NCBI RefSeq assembly: GCF_005239225.2
Contig: NC_133297.1
Span: 8,192,392 to 8,256,391, forward strand
Length of the DNA stretch: 64,000 nt
Reading direction: 5' to 3'
Source: Populus alba
Lineage: Eukaryota > Streptophyta > Magnoliopsida > Malpighiales > Salicaceae
Of this stretch, positions 23,668 to 37,525 are shown one piece after another. The stretch's first letter is position 1, and each line of letters starts with the position of its first letter. Position numbers and translations under genes: made by a program. The notes under the pieces were generated by a model. The model was not told where the DNA came from. It did no database searches and worked only from the letters and a program-made list of their open reading frames with translations.

Positions 23668-26600
23668 ATGACTAAGAAACTAACGAGTACCAAACTCCCT
23701 ATGGAACTCGACCTTGACTCCTTCCTTAATTCTCATTCCACCTCCGATTCTGACACCGATAACACCTCCGTCCCTCACCGTACTCTCGACGAAATTCTCA
23801 ACGACTCCGATTCCTCTTCCCCTCCTTCATCCCCACCCTCCATCAAACAATCAGATCTCCCTCCCTCCCACCTCCAACACGCCGTCTCACTAGATTCCTC
23901 CACACAATCACAAATTCTCCAGGATCAATTAAAACCCACTTCACTTACTCGAATTACCAATTCACCGTGGCGCCTTCCTCCTCCGTCTTCTAGACAGTTG
24001 CCATCGCTTTTCGGTGGAGTGAGATCGAATTCGAAGCCAGGGGCAGCCCTTGCAGCGGCAGCTGCTGCCTCTCGTTCTGTTCCGACACCGCATGCCGCCG
24101 CGATCAAGTCCAGGAGATTGAGCAGCGGGAGTGGAACCTTCCAGACGATCCTCGATATAGCAGAATCAGGCTCCAGTGGTGGCGGCGATCAAGAAATTGT
24201 GTCAAATTCATCGAACGGAGACTCAATTGAAAGATTCCAGTCCCAGTCAGAGGAGAAGATGGGTGGATTATTTCAATCTGCTACAGCAGAGAATGCGATT
24301 CCGAATACAGAAGAGGATTTGAAGATTTCACGTGAAAGTGAAGGAGAGCCAGTTTTTCGAATCGAGGGGGAAGTACGGCTTAGTGATGATAGTGGTCAAG
24401 ATATGTTGCATAATACTGGTTCGACCTCGAATTCTGATGCTTACTTAAATTTGGATGATGAAAATGCAGCTTCTGTTTCTAAAGATAAATTTGTGGAAGT
24501 GAGTGATTCGAGTGAAGTAGATATTATTAACTTGAATAATGTTGATTCCTTTAAAGACGAGGCGGTGAAAGGAGGGGGAAATAATTTGGAAGAAAATATG
24601 GACGAGGTTAAAGATGATGGGGTAGGTGTTTTTACTATTGGCGATGGTGATGATGCAAGTTCAATGAGTGATATTTCGGAGCTTGTAGAGGAGAGAATCG
24701 AGCAACTGGAGAGTGAGATGATTAGTAAAAGGGCGGAGAAGAAACGGAAGCCTAGTCTGAAGCCGCTTGAATTGGCAGAAGAACTCGAGAAGAAAATGGC
24801 CTATACTGGATTGCATTGGGAGGAGGGTGCGGCTGCTCAGCCTATGAGACTTGAGGGTGTTCGGAGGGGGTCAACTACTTTAGGATATTTTGATGTTGAT
24901 TCTCATAATGTTATTACACAAACTGTTGGTTCACAAACATTTAGGAGAGATCATGGTTCACCTCAAGTTTTGGCTGTTCATCTTAACTACATTGCAGTGG
25001 GAATGTCAAAAGGTGTCATTGTTGTTGTCCCTAGTAGATACTCTTCTCACAATGATGATAACATGGATGCAAAGGTTACTTCTGTTCACTCATTTTGCTT
25101 TTAGTTTATGTTGTATGTGGCTTTTGGCTTGCTTCTTTTTAATTAGTGGATGTCTTTGCCTTTTGTTTTCTTGCTTTTATTGAAGGATGGGAAGGTTTGT
25201 TCTTTTGAGGGTGCAATTAGATACGTGCTTCCTGAGACGAGACCTATTTTGTTCATAGATGCAATGTGGAATAAGGAAATCCTAGATCCAGCAGTAATTT
25301 GAAGGACTTTCATAAATGTACTTGTATGAGATTATAGTGTTTCTTCTTTGAAGTTGTGCTTTAGGCATGGGCTTAATGTATATGCGTGCATAAAATCTTT
25401 GTTTTCTTTTCTCAATAGACTCTTCTGGCTCCTGCTTACTAGGAAATTCACTGTAGTGAAACAAACATCTAATGCTAACTGAATATCCAATTTTCAAGGA
25501 AAATCACAGCTGCAAAACATTGTCATGTCGATATTTTGCAAGTTAGGTTCTTGTTTATCCTTATAGTTAGTCAGCATCACCCACTGAACCATCCTGCTCC
25601 TTTTCCAGATGCTAATGCTTGGTTTGCAAGGTGATCGATCTCATGCCCCAGTGACTTCCATGTGCTTTAATCAGCAAGGAGACATGCTCTTGGCTGGTTA
25701 CGGAGATGGTCACATTACTGTTTGGGATGTCCAGAGGGCATCAGCAGCAAAAGTTATTACTGGGGAGCATACTGCACCAGTTGTGCATGCATTCTTTCTG
25801 GGCCAGGATTCTCAAGTTACTCGTCAGTTTAAAGCAGTTACTGGTGATAGCAAGGGTCTGGTTCTGCTACATGCTTTCTCAGTGGTTCCCTTGCTTAACA
25901 GGTTCTCGTTCAAAACACAGGTAAAGACACCATTCTAGGCTAATGGTGCAAGCCCATGCCTTGCAGTAAAATGTGTTAATCTGATTCAGCATAAGGTAGG
26001 TATGTGTTGTACTTGCCAAATTAATGACTTAATGTTAATTGATTGTTATAGTGTCTTCTTGATGGACAAAGAACGGGCACTGTGTTATCAGCTTCACCCC
26101 TTCTTCTTGATGAATCTTGTGGAGGTGCTTTGCCAGCCACACAGGGAAATTCTTCAGCATCATCCACCAGCATAAGTAGCATGATGGGTGGTGTAGTTGG
26201 GGGAGATGCAGGTTGGAAACTATTCAATGAGGGCTCTTCTTTGGTTGAAGAAGGTGTGGTCATATTTGTCACTCATCAAACTGCTTTGGTGGTATGAAGT
26301 CCCTGGATAATTCTGCAAGCTCCAGGCACCTTTTGTTTTGTGAATTAATGTTTGCTTATTTGTGGATGTTTATTCTTTACAATGTGTTAAAACCATGCCT
26401 TTTTTACAGGTTAGGCTCAGTCCCAGTTTACAGGTATATGCACAACTTTCTAGGCCAGATGGAGTTCGAGAGGGTTCCATGCCTTACACTGCATGGAAAT
26501 GTACCACACAATCACACAGTTCATCACCTGGTATGGCCTGCAGAGTTTCTTAAATTTTCTAGTGGACAGTATTCTAAAAAGAATTTGTTGCAGACAATGT

Positions 26601-29600
26601 TCCAGAACATGTGGCAGAGAGAGTCTCATTGCTCGCAATTGCCTGGGATCGAAAAGTGCAAGTGGCAAAATTGGTCAAATCTGAGTTAAAAGTTTATGGA
26701 AAATGGTCCCTTGACAGTTCAGCCATAGGTGTGGCTTGGTTGGATGATCATGTATGTGTTTTTTTTTGGCAAATCTATTTGTTTCTAGTTTGTTCACTGT
26801 TTATTGTCTTTGCTTTCTCCACTACACTTGCGCATGCTCTGTGGTTTATTTTTATCTTTAAAACTTAAGTTAATGAGGATTGTTCCCTTCCCAGATGCTT
26901 GTGGTTCTCACGTTAACAGGACAACTATATTTGTTCGCAAAGGATGGCACTGTGATTCACCAAACTAGTTTTGCTGTTGATGGTTCTGGGGGAGATGATC
27001 TAGCTGCATATCATACACACTTGATCAATATCTATGGGAACCCTGAGAAAGCTTATCACAATTGTATAGGTGTAAGGGGAGCTTCTGTGTACATACTTGG
27101 ACCAACACATCTTATTGTTTCCCGCCTTCTCCCATGGAAAGAGCGTATTCAGGTTCTGCGAAGAGCAGGTGACTGGATGGGTGCCTTGAACATGGCAATG
27201 ACACTTTATGATGGCCAAGCTCATGGTGTTGTTGACCTTCCTAAATCAGTAGATGCTGTAAAGGAAGCCATAATGCCATATCTGGTAGAGTTGCTTATGT
27301 CATATGTAGATGAAGTATTTTCTTATATCTCAGTGGCTTTTTGCAATCAAATTGGAAAAGTGGAACAACAAGATGACTCAAAGACTGGAAGCAACTCGGT
27401 GCACTCTGAAATAAAAGAACAGTTCACACGTGTCGGTGGTGTTGCTGTAGAATTCTGTGTCCATATACAGCGGACTGACATCCTTTTTGATGAAATTTTC
27501 TCTAAATTTGTCTCTGTTCAACATAGAGGTACCCCATCAGATTACATAAAATTCTGTGCTTATTTGGTTAATTCTGGACTTCGAACTTTGACCGCTCCAC
27601 CATGCAGCAATTTTGAATCCATCAATTAGATGCTAGTTGCATTACATCTCTCTGTCACTTCTTGAGGCTTGAGTTTTATAGATTGGATGTAGCCTCTTCC
27701 TTATTGTTCATTTTGTGCTTGCTTAAGTTTTCTTGTTATGGGTGTGCAATTTTCTACAATTAATGCTATGAAGTGAATGCCTTTTTCTATAAATTGATGC
27801 TGCAAATTGCATGTACCTTTCTTCTTATTTTGATGCTACATGCGATGATTATCCTGTTGAGTGGAAGCCTCAGTTTTTGAATCTTTATTTTTCTGTATTT
27901 TAGATACATTTTTGGAGCTTTTGGAGCCATATATATTGAGGGATATGCTGGGGTCTCTACCCCCTGAGGTATTGCTTGATGCTTGTTGTTTTGTTTACCC
28001 TCATTGATTTTTCCAATCTGGCTGCGAACTTTTTCACTGTAATGTCTTTTCTTTCATCTTCCTATTCTTACACCTTTAAAGATTATGCAAGCCCTGGTAG
28101 AGCATTACAGTAGCAAAGGGTGGTTGCAGCGAGTTGAGCAATGTGTCCTTCACATGGACATTTCCTCCTTGGATTTTAATCAGGTTTTTATTAATTGTTC
28201 CCTTGTTCAACCTATACCTTTGCTATAGTTTTTTCACCAAGAATGGTGAATAATCATATATATTGTCTTTTAGGTTGTCAGGCTATGCCGGGAGCATGGG
28301 TTATATGGTGCCTTGGTGTATCTTTTCAATAAAGGATTGGATGATTTCAGGACACCTTTAGAGGAGCTATTGGTTGTTTCAAGAACTAGTCAACAAGAGA
28401 CTGCTGCTGCCCTTGGGTACATGGCCTTAACCCATGACAAATTCAATAAATTAAAACTTCAATGATTTCGAGTGAATGTCATCCTGCATTAAATATATCA
28501 TCTATAAGCTTACTAACTAGGCAGGGATTTTCATAAGTTAGGTTTTGACCAGGGAAATTCTTTTGCATGAATTTAATTTTCCTAAGTGAATTTAATTTTG
28601 AGAATCACACTACATAAAATTATCCAAGAAAACGAATCACATCAATTTACCTCCCTCTTCACTTTATCAAAAAATAAATTGTAAGTTGATTCGTTGACCA
28701 TGGCTTCTCTATTCTGTATGGTTACCCTTTACTACTGAACTCAATTACAGGTACAGGATGCTTGTTTATCTGAAGTACTGCTTTTTAGGTCTCGCCTTTC
28801 CACCAGGTATCATTCAAGTTATCATAACCTTGATTTGATTCAACTATTACAAAATTCCTCCTTTTCAATTCTTGTCATGAGATAGATTGTCATATAAAAC
28901 TTTCAAATCAACTTCTAAGTGGGGTATTTAATGTTCTGAGAATTGATTATCGAGGAGCACTAGATTATTATCAAGCTTATTGTGTGTGTGCCCGCGTGTT
29001 TTTGAAAACAATTTATGCGAGCTCGGAGTCATTATTTTCTGAAAACAGCATGCATTCACACTTTAGAATGGTGCCAAGTCCTGGACAGCTTTTGCTCTTT
29101 AAATTTGATATATGGAACTTCTAATTTTATATATTTGTTTATTAAGACAAGTAAGAGGCTCTTGTTGACAAAATCAATATTATTTTTTGTAAAACAATAA
29201 TATCTTTCATGATGTTATAATTTATAGTATAGATAGATAGCATCATGTTTGAAGTTTTTTATTAAAATCCTTTTCCTATTTATTGGCTCAGCTTTTATCC
29301 AATCCGGTTCTTATATAAGTATATATTGATCACGGTATTAGCTATTATGTAACTTGATACCCACGACATGATTTTTTGGCTAGTGTATTCTGATAAGCAT
29401 ATACTTTCTAAATAATTTTTTCATTACATGATATTTCTTGTCAACATTTTATCCTCATCTCTAACAGGTTGTTTAAACCAATGAAGAACTGCTTGCATTT
29501 TGGAATAAATGATCACAAGTGGCATATGGATAAAGTACATGTTCAATGTGTAATTTGGTTTTCATGAATGATTAAGAAACTTTGAAGCATTGTGTTTGCA

Positions 29601-32600
29601 GGGCATGGGGCTCTTCCTGTCGCACGTTTGTCATCTCTTAGGACCGAACTTGTGCAGTTTTTGCTGGAGAGTTCCGATGCCTCTAATCCACAGGCAGTGT
29701 CAAGAGGATCATACCTGAACTTGTATCATCTCTTACAGTTAGATACTGAAGCAACTTTAGATGTTTTGAGGTGTGCTTTTTTAGATGGTGAAAATCTGAA
29801 ACCTGAGTTCTCTATGCAAGATGGTGCCGAAACAAGTATGGAGGCTAAGCAAGAAAACAATATTATGGCTGAAAGTCAGAATTTTTGGATTCAGAATACC
29901 ATAAATGCTCTTGTTCAAATTACCGAAAAACACATATCCCGAGCAGATGAGTCTGCTGTTGATAATGTTGATACTCGATTTGTGGATGCATGGCCCTCAA
30001 AGAAAGATTTAGGAAATCTGTTTGAATTCATTGCATACCATGTTGCATGTAGGAAAGCTCATGTTTCAAAAGGTGTGCTGAGTCAAATTTTGGAGTACTT
30101 GACATCAGAGAGTACTGTCCCACCAGGTGTTCCTGCACACATCATTGAAACTTCAAAGGAGAGAGAGAAACAGGTGCTTGCACTTCTGGAAGTGGTGCCT
30201 GAGAATGATTGGAATGAGTCTTATGTGTTACAGCTATGTGAGAAAGCACACTTTCACCAGGTATCTATGCCATGATCACATATGTGCTATTGTTTCAGAG
30301 AGTGTTTCTTATATCAAGTTCTCTTTTTGGTAGCATCATGCCGTTGGCTCTAAAATGGGTTTCAGGTTTGTGGCTTAATTCATACCATCAGACATCAGTA
30401 TCTTGCTGCCTTGGATAGCTATATGAAAGACGTAGATGAACCCATTCATACTTTTGCCTACATTAACAATATGTTAGTGAAGCTGAGTGACAATGATAGT
30501 GGTGCTTTTCGATCAGCTGTGATTTCTAGGATTCCTGAGTTGCTTGTCTTAAGCAGGTAATTTTTTTTTAAAATTTTTTTGTAAGAAGACATGTCAATTT
30601 TTACTCTCTTATTTAATATCCTGTCAGATTTCTGTTATTTGGGAACTTTCTTTTCTAATCAATCTTTTTTTTTTTCCAGAGAGGGAACATTCTTCTTGGT
30701 CATTGACCATTTTAGTGCTGAAAGTCCACATATCCTCTCTGAATTACGCTCTCATCCACAGAGTCTTTTTCTGTATTTAAAGACTGTCATCGAGGTTCAT
30801 TTGTCTGGAACCTTAGACTTTTCTAATTTAAAAAAAGCTGATGATATAGATGTTGCTGATGGAAGAAGGGTGAAAGATCAGTCAAAAGGACTCACAGCTT
30901 ATCTGGAAAGGATCTCTGATTTTCCTAAGTTCATGCGGAATAATCCTGTTCATGTGAATGATGATATGATTGAGCTTTATTTTGAGGTCAGCCCATTACT
31001 GTTATCCTAAAAGCAATTGATTAGATTTGAATGACATTGCAACACCACTCCCTCTGAAACAGTAAAAAATTGTCGTGTCTTTTTTTTTTTGAGGATTTGT
31101 GTTCAGTCTGATTGCATGGTCTTCGTAACTCTTAATTTTAATTTTGTCTCTTCAAATTTGCTCTCAAGGTGCGCCTGAAAGGAAATGAATAAGCTCAAGT
31201 GTTCAGTCAAATAAATGTTGTATTGGTTTGGGTCGTGTTATAGGTGCTGTGTTTTTTTTTGTCCTTGTGGTATATAATCATCTACGAGCAATTTTATGCA
31301 ATTATTGCTTGACTAATTGCATTGTTTTTATCAGAATTATGCTTGCTATGATATCTTCTAATTTCCTGCACTTCTAATTGCTGCTTTTTTACTTCAGATT
31401 TTTCAAGAATGGTGTTATCACTTCTTGGGTTAGATTCTTAATATTTTGCATTTTGCTCTTGCAGCTATTATGTCAGTTTGAGCGCAATTCAGTTCTCAGA
31501 TTCTTGGGCACTTTTGATAACTATCGGGTGGAACATTGTTTACGCAAGTGCCAGGAATATGGGATAATAGACGCTGCTGCCTTTTTGTTGGAAAGGGTTG
31601 GTGACGCTGGAAGTGCTCTTTTACTCACACTTTCTGGTCTCAATGATAATTTTTCAGAGCTAGAGTCAGCTGTGGGAAGTGTGGTTTCAGATATGAGTGT
31701 TTCTGCCAGTAGTGATCATTACAGCACTGTTTTAAAAATTAAAGAGGTTGACAGATTTATAGAGTTTTATGATATGGTTTTAGTTTTTTTTTCCTGATAA
31801 GAAAGCATGCTTTTAATGGATGTTTAATGCACTCTGCAATATTTATCTTCAGGTGGACAACATACGCAGTATATTAAATGCCTGTATTGGATTATGCCAG
31901 CGGAACACCCCTCGTTTACAACCTGACGAATCTGAGATGCTCTGGTTCAGATTACTTGACTCGTAAGCTCAATATAGATTATTAATTTGATTACATGCAT
32001 TGTGTGACATTCTATATATAACAGTTGTTTGCTTGTGACTCCTCATACAAGATTTTTCATATTTCTTCTACCTTTTTTTCTTCTCTCTCTTCAGTACACC
32101 TATTAAAAAATCCAAATCTTTGGTCAACATGCAAAACATTAACAAGCTGTCTATGATGTAAGAAAAAGTTTACTGATTATCGACTCGCCTTTTTTCTTAT
32201 TTTTCTTCTATTCTCCTAGTGAAAGTCCACATCTTTTGTTACCATTCAGAACATTAACTAGCTGTGTATGATATAAGACAGAACACTTCGAGTATTATAG
32301 CCAGCTGCCAGGATATCGCTATGTGTGCTGTTTTTTTGCCTGTGCATAGTTTTGAAAGAGGAAGCTGAGAATGTTCCTGTCTGCATTTTATGTTTTCTTG
32401 CATTAACAAATGCTGTTCTATTGTTGGTAAAAGCACCCCTGGGCATGCTAATGTGTGCCTTGTCATCTTCTATTATATTGTTGGTAAAACCACACCTGAG
32501 CATGCTTAAACAGTTCAGCTCTCTTAAGGGAAAAAACACCTTTTCATATAAAATAATCTTTTGTTTTATTTGATTTTGCAACTTAAAACACATAATGCAT

Positions 32601-34384
32601 GTGGTTTTGACAAATCTCCAAGAATGACAATGTGTACCTTTTCATCTTCTTTTAATGTTGAATTATTTGAGAATGTGTGAGATTAACATCTGGTTAATAA
32701 GAACTGCCATAACTAGTGATATATTCACCTGGTTATCACTTGAAACAAGTCAACAGCTGAGCAACTGTACAAAGCACTCTTTTTTAATTAATTGGTCAAG
32801 TCAACCACTGTTTTGTTTGAATTTCAATTTCTCAATTGCATCTTATGAGTTTTCTTTTGGGAATTTCTATATTTGCATTAAGAGAACATGCATCTCCTTT
32901 TAGATCTTGTATTACTCATGTTTCTGGCTTTGCTCCACCAGTCCTTTATGCTTGCTGTTTTATCTATTTTACATTTGCCAAGAATGATATTGTTGTGGAA
33001 GGGAACAGTATATGCATTTTTCATTTCCTAATTTTCCATATATATAAAAATGCAGGTTTTGTGTGCCTTTGATGGATTCCTATTCTGATAGAAGGGCATC
33101 AAAAGCAAAGAATTCTGGTGGAGTGCTAGGTGAAGTTCTGGGCTCCCAAGAGGATGATGGGGCATGGGTAATCAAGTGGAAAATCTCCAGATCTTGCAAA
33201 GGTGCTCACACCTTGAGGAAATTGTTTTCTATGTTCATCAAAGAGATTGTCGAGGGGATGATTGGATACATTCACCTTCCAACTATCATGTCAAAACTCC
33301 TCTCTGATAATGGTAGCCAGGAATTTGGTGATTTCAAAATTACAATATTGGGGATGCTTGGAACATATGGCTTTGAAAGAAGAATTCTGGTATATATTTA
33401 TGATCTATTAACTTGGTCATTTGAATTTTTTCTTTATCTATTCATCTTAGAATTTGTCTTTTTTATGAACTTTGTGCCAGACGGTTATGAGCTGTTCAAC
33501 CTTAATTTGCAAATTTCTACTAGCTCATATTTTATGCATTTTAGGATACTGCCAAATCCTTGATAGAGGATGACACGTTCTATACCATGAGCTTACTAAA
33601 GAAGGGGGCATCTCATGGCTATGCTCCCCGAAGTACTGTATGTTGTATATGCAACTGCCCACTTGCAAAGAATTCCAGTTTCCGTATTCGAGTTTTCAGT
33701 TGTGGTCATGCAACTCATCTTGATTGCGAAATTGAAAATGAGTCATCAAGTAGGGGCCACTTATCTGGATGTCCTGTTTGCATGCCCAAGAAGAATACTC
33801 AAAGTGGGGCTAGAAACAAATCAGCACTTCCAGAGAATGGTTTAGTGAATAAGGTTTCTGTGAGACCACGGAGAGCACATGGAACTAGCATTTTACACCC
33901 ACATGAAGATTTGTTAGAGAATTCCTATGGGCTTCAGCAAATATCACGGGTAAATGAGTAGCTCAATTGTTATTGTTACACCTCTCATGGTTAGAAGTTG
34001 TTAATTGATCAAAACTTATCCTGAATTTTCTGCAGTTTGAGATCTTGTCTAGTCTCCAAAAAGATAAGAAATTAGTACAGATAGAAAGCATGCCTCAGCT
34101 GAGGCTTTCACCACCTGCTGTTTATCATGAAAAGGTGAAGAAAGGACCTGGTCTTTTAACAGGAGAGAGTAGCAGTGCTCTTGCAGAAGTCGAGAAACCA
34201 GGCAAAAGCAGGCAACTCAGAGAGCTAAAACTGAAAGGGTCATCTCTCCGGTTCCCACTAAAATCAAGCATATTCGGTAAGCTTTGTGATCGCTCAGTTC
34301 ATGTCGGTAAAATTTTGTCACAGAGATGCACCTTAACACCTGGATGATGCTTTTGCAGGCAAGGAGAAGACGAACAAAGGCTGA
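23668..34384 (+). CDS. VPS8, CORVET endosomal tethering subunit (1930 aa, 19 exons)
   Basis: Specific subunit of the CORVET complex, which tethers Rab5-positive endosomes and promotes SNARE-mediated fusion on the way to the vacuole. Exons: 23668-25074, 25609-25920, 26052-26291, 26410-26530, 26594-26751, 26895-27528, 27904-27968, 28082-28183, 28274-28416, 28751-28806, 29602-30260, 30366-30556, 30680-30986, 31465-31746, 31853-31962, 33056-33389, 33545-33949, 34036-34276, 34359-34384. The sum is 1931 codons with stop. Exon 1 encodes an acidic, Ser-rich plant-type N-terminal extension, followed by a WD40-like propeller (for example LLAGYGDGHITVWDVQ in exon 2). The middle is alpha-solenoid. A C-terminal RING-H2 lies at about 1740-1786 (CCIC, CGHATHLDC, CPVC). 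The size and the architecture of propeller, solenoid and RING match plant VPS8 (At4g00800). No disruption is seen. Confidence 0.95.
32421..32652. repeat. Local duplications inside VPS8 intron 15
   Basis: A 29-bp unit beginning TTGTTGGTAAAA and ending CATGCT occurs at 32421-32449 and 32478-32506 with three mismatches. AATGTGTGCCTTGTCATCTTCT near 32450 recurs in diverged form near 32629-32650. Another pair, around AACATTAACTAGCTGT (32250) and AACATTAACAAGCTGT (32137), lies just upstream. The host intron (31963-33055) is one of the longest in the gene. Confidence 0.65.
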
Positions 34385-36326
34385 CAGTACTAGCTTGTAT
34401 AGACTAACAAACTGTAGAAATTGAAAACCGGCTGTCCATTAGCTCATGAGTTTGTCATCAACGATGCTCTCACTTGGCTGAGGTTTTTTTCTAACCTATG
34501 TAGTCTCTCTCATTCTGTTTTGTTTTTGTATTTTTTTCCGTGATGTATAAAATATTCTGTGCAGTTGTCTTGTAACCACGTAGGAAAAATAAATGTTGTT
34601 TGTAGTGGGGGGAGTAAATTTGGTGATAAATTAAAAACCTTTTAATTTAAAAAAGTTAGGCTCGTTCTTGCCTGCATCGATTTAATGGTGGAGTTTGATC
34701 AATCCGAAACTACTGTTACCTTTCCATGGATGGAAAAACTGCTCTTGAAGGCTTGAATTTTTTAAAGCTTTGATCGGACGGTTATGAGCATTCTGCTGGA
34801 AAATGGGATGGATACTGAAGCAGTATGTTGCCGGCCTTGTCGGGGATTAAGGATGATGCTACGAGTACTATAATATGTGTTCTACCAAGCACCAACTGAA
34901 CTGAGGATGCTGTAACAAGTTATTATGCATGGCAAATTGTAATAGGTGCATTCTGGAGGAAAATAAAGGAAAGCCTGCAAATTGCTGAGAACGGCCACAC
35001 TGGATAGACGGGAGGTTCAGAGGTTTAAAATTATACATGTAATACCAAATTTGGCCCTTGCTGTGGATTGGTTTGCCATTGAGTTCTTTAATTAGAGTTC
35101 GGAGTATTGATTTATTTTTCTCATTTGTCATTTTTTTTTCAGAACTAAATAAATTGTTTTACACTAAGCGAGTTCAATTTAATCTCTCATGCTATATTTG
35201 CTGTCTAGAATAGAAATCTACCATGAGTTTTAAAATATGTATCAATAAAAGTATCTACTGCAATAGATTTGACCAATTTTACATGAAAAATAAAAATTTT
35301 AAAATTAATTGTTATTAAATGATTCAAAAAATCCATAAAGGGGGGAAATTAACTTGATCAGTTTATTTTTTTTAATAATATTTTTGAAAATTACAGTTTA
35401 TATCCTAATTTTATTACATGCATGATAGTTTAAATCCTAATCATTCTATATAATTTTTCAAAATACAGAGGGTAGGTGTAAAAGCCTAAAAACAACTAAA
35501 TTATAGGATTATCAAGTTAATTTTTTCTAAAAAATTAAAAATAAAAAGAATAAATAATCTAAGACCATGTTTGTTTAAAATGGAAGGATGGAAATGAGGA
35601 AAGATAGATGAGTTGCTAATAATTTAGTTAAGTTATTTAGCCAATAAAATAGAAAAAGGATAATAATTAATCTATCCAAATTGAATATTGAAAATTTCTA
35701 AAGAGTTGATCCAGGATTGAAAATTATAAATAAGGATTCTTCCAATAATTTTTGTTTGGTATATATCTGTCTTGCCAAAGTAGGCGACTACCTAAACCTC
35801 TCCTCGCATCACTTTCTCCATGTGCATCCTTGCCATAATCTCTCATAACAAGCCCACTTAGCGAAACACAAGTATGAATCTGTATCTTCTTCAAGAGAAC
35901 AAGGCTAGATCCTTACACAATTGGGAAGGGCATGCCTATCGGAGATACAAAAACAAAAACCTGAAATAATTAACATTACAAATGTAATCGAGATTTTAGA
36001 GCAAGGACTGGAATGCATTGAATGGCACAAAACAGGAAAAATAAAAATTAAGAAAGTAATCGCAATTTCGTGAAACCAGGGACGAAACTGTTTCTTATCC
36101 AAAACAACAAGGAATATCAACATGCAATCGCAATCTTGTGAAACATAGAGATGAAACTGTTTCTTTTGAAGGAAGTAAAACCTCACAGAAAACTGAAACA
36201 ATTAAACTCAGGGATGCAATCGAAAATATGGAAACTAGGGACGAAAACGTTTCTTATCCAAAAGAATAAGGATTGTGGAAGGTGTTGCACGATGTCGTTT
36301 AATGCATAAGTTTTTTCATAAAACAA
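34385..36326. other. Intergenic DNA between VPS8 and tRNA-Cys
   Basis: It begins with the VPS8 3' UTR (to about 34600). AT-rich text without a gene follows, then a degenerate tandem repeat next to the tRNA gene. The open frames at 34868-35131 and 35905-36201 are unsupported. Confidence 0.45.
36056..36275. repeat. Three degenerate copies of a ~55-60 bp unit
   Basis: Units start near 36056, 36123 and 36210. Each contains (T/G)(A/C)AATCG(C/A)AA..., a GAAAC(C/T)AGGGACGAAA-like block and GTTTCTTATCCAAAA or a close variant. Spacing is irregular (about 67 and 90 bp). Origin unknown. Confidence 0.7.
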
Positions 36327-36398
36327 AGGGCCCAACCGGGTTCGAACCGGTGACCTCTTGATCTGCAGTCAAATGCTCTACCACTGAGCTATGGACCC
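36327..36398 (-). tRNA. tRNA-Cys, anticodon GCA
   Basis: A complete 72-nt gene. The acceptor stem pairs GGGTCCA with TGGGCCC (one G-U). The D-arm holds the A-box TAGCTCAGTGGT, the anticodon loop CTGCAGA gives GCA, and the T-arm holds the B-box GGTTCGAACC. The discriminator base is U, as expected for tRNA-Cys. No intron. A TTTT pol III stop lies just past the 3' end (36320-36323). A TATATATAAA run near 36425-36434 sits about 30 nt upstream, with CAA motifs between, as in active plant tRNA genes. CCA is not encoded. It looks nuclear and functional. Confidence 0.97.
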
Positions 36399-37309
36399 GA
36401 ATTTGCGATTGACTACCGCTTGTGTTTATATATACGTTCTATGTTAAAGAAAAAGAATTCTTCTCGCATGCTGGGAAAGGGACTAAACATGATATATAAT
36501 ATAACGTATTGGTAAATTACTTTACAAGTATTTATAATATCTTAGAAGGAAGAATATCTCATTATTCAAATCAATAGATTAAATTTTTATAAATATCAAG
36601 CAATGGAATTTAATAAAATATATAGATAATTAGGTTAGATTGAATGTAATTAATAGTGAAGCAATGAAAGATTTAAATAAAAAAATTTCTATTTAATCGG
36701 TGAAAAGAAAATGACTAGTGAAACTTTTTGGACATTTCAATTAGTCTTGAATCATCACATATGCATGGAATGAGATTTTAAATCATATAGTATGTATGGG
36801 TATTTATTTTATTTTCCCAACTAGCACGAAACATCTTGAATACATAACTAGATAATATTAACAAAAAAATAATCAAGATAATAAGATAATTTAAAATAAA
36901 TAAATAAATAAAGTATAATTAAAACCTCCTGCAAAAGTTTGTGATCAGATTTAGGTTGTATTTGGTTTTACGATCCATTTGTGTTTTTAAAAATCTTAGT
37001 TTTTTTTATTTTAAATTGATTTTTTTATATTTTAAATTGTTTTAATTAATTTGCTAGTATTAAAAATGATTTTTTTAAAAAAATTATATTAATATATTTT
37101 CAAGGGAGAAGCAATTTAAAAATCAATGTGTACCTTAAAGATAAAAGCCATTACTCATTTAAGGTATTTGATATCTTAAAGATATATTGATAGAGCCCTT
37201 GAAATAATTAGGCATAAAACAAAATACTAGTATTTTGATCTTCTGTTTTATAGTCTATCATTATCGCGATTCCATGCATGTCTCTCTGGCTCGATCTCTT
37301 GGTTCATTT
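36399..37309. other. AT-rich intergenic DNA
   Basis: No gene recognised beyond the tRNA upstream region. About 36955-37110 carries the AT-rich MITE signature. Confidence 0.45.
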
Positions 37310-37525
37310 TGGCAACTGGGAAGGATCACTGGTCTGCTAGAGATCCCATCAAATCCTTGAAGAAGTGCTTGATCGAGAACAGCCTTGCCAGGGAAGCAGA
37401 GCTAAAGACTATGGAGAAGAAGATAGACGAAAATGGTTGAGGATGCTATTGAATTTGACATATCCGTCCTCTTCCATCCCACAGCCAACTGCTTGAGAAT
37501 GTCTCTGCAGATCCCAAGAGAATAC
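37310..37525 (+). pseudogene. Fragment of plastid pyruvate dehydrogenase E1-alpha
   Basis: Conceptual translation with two frameshifts gives blocks that match the C-terminal part of the plastid E1-alpha subunit: ARDPIKSLKKCLIENSLA, REAELKTMEKKIDE, then after a shift MVEDAIEF, and after a second shift SHSQLLENVSADPK. In the intact enzyme this region follows the thiamine-diphosphate domain. Here nothing upstream or downstream of it is present, and a TGA follows the first block. It is a dead gene fragment, either a truncated retrocopy or a captured exon. Assignment rests on remembered family sequence (plant plastid type, At1g01090). Confidence 0.75.
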
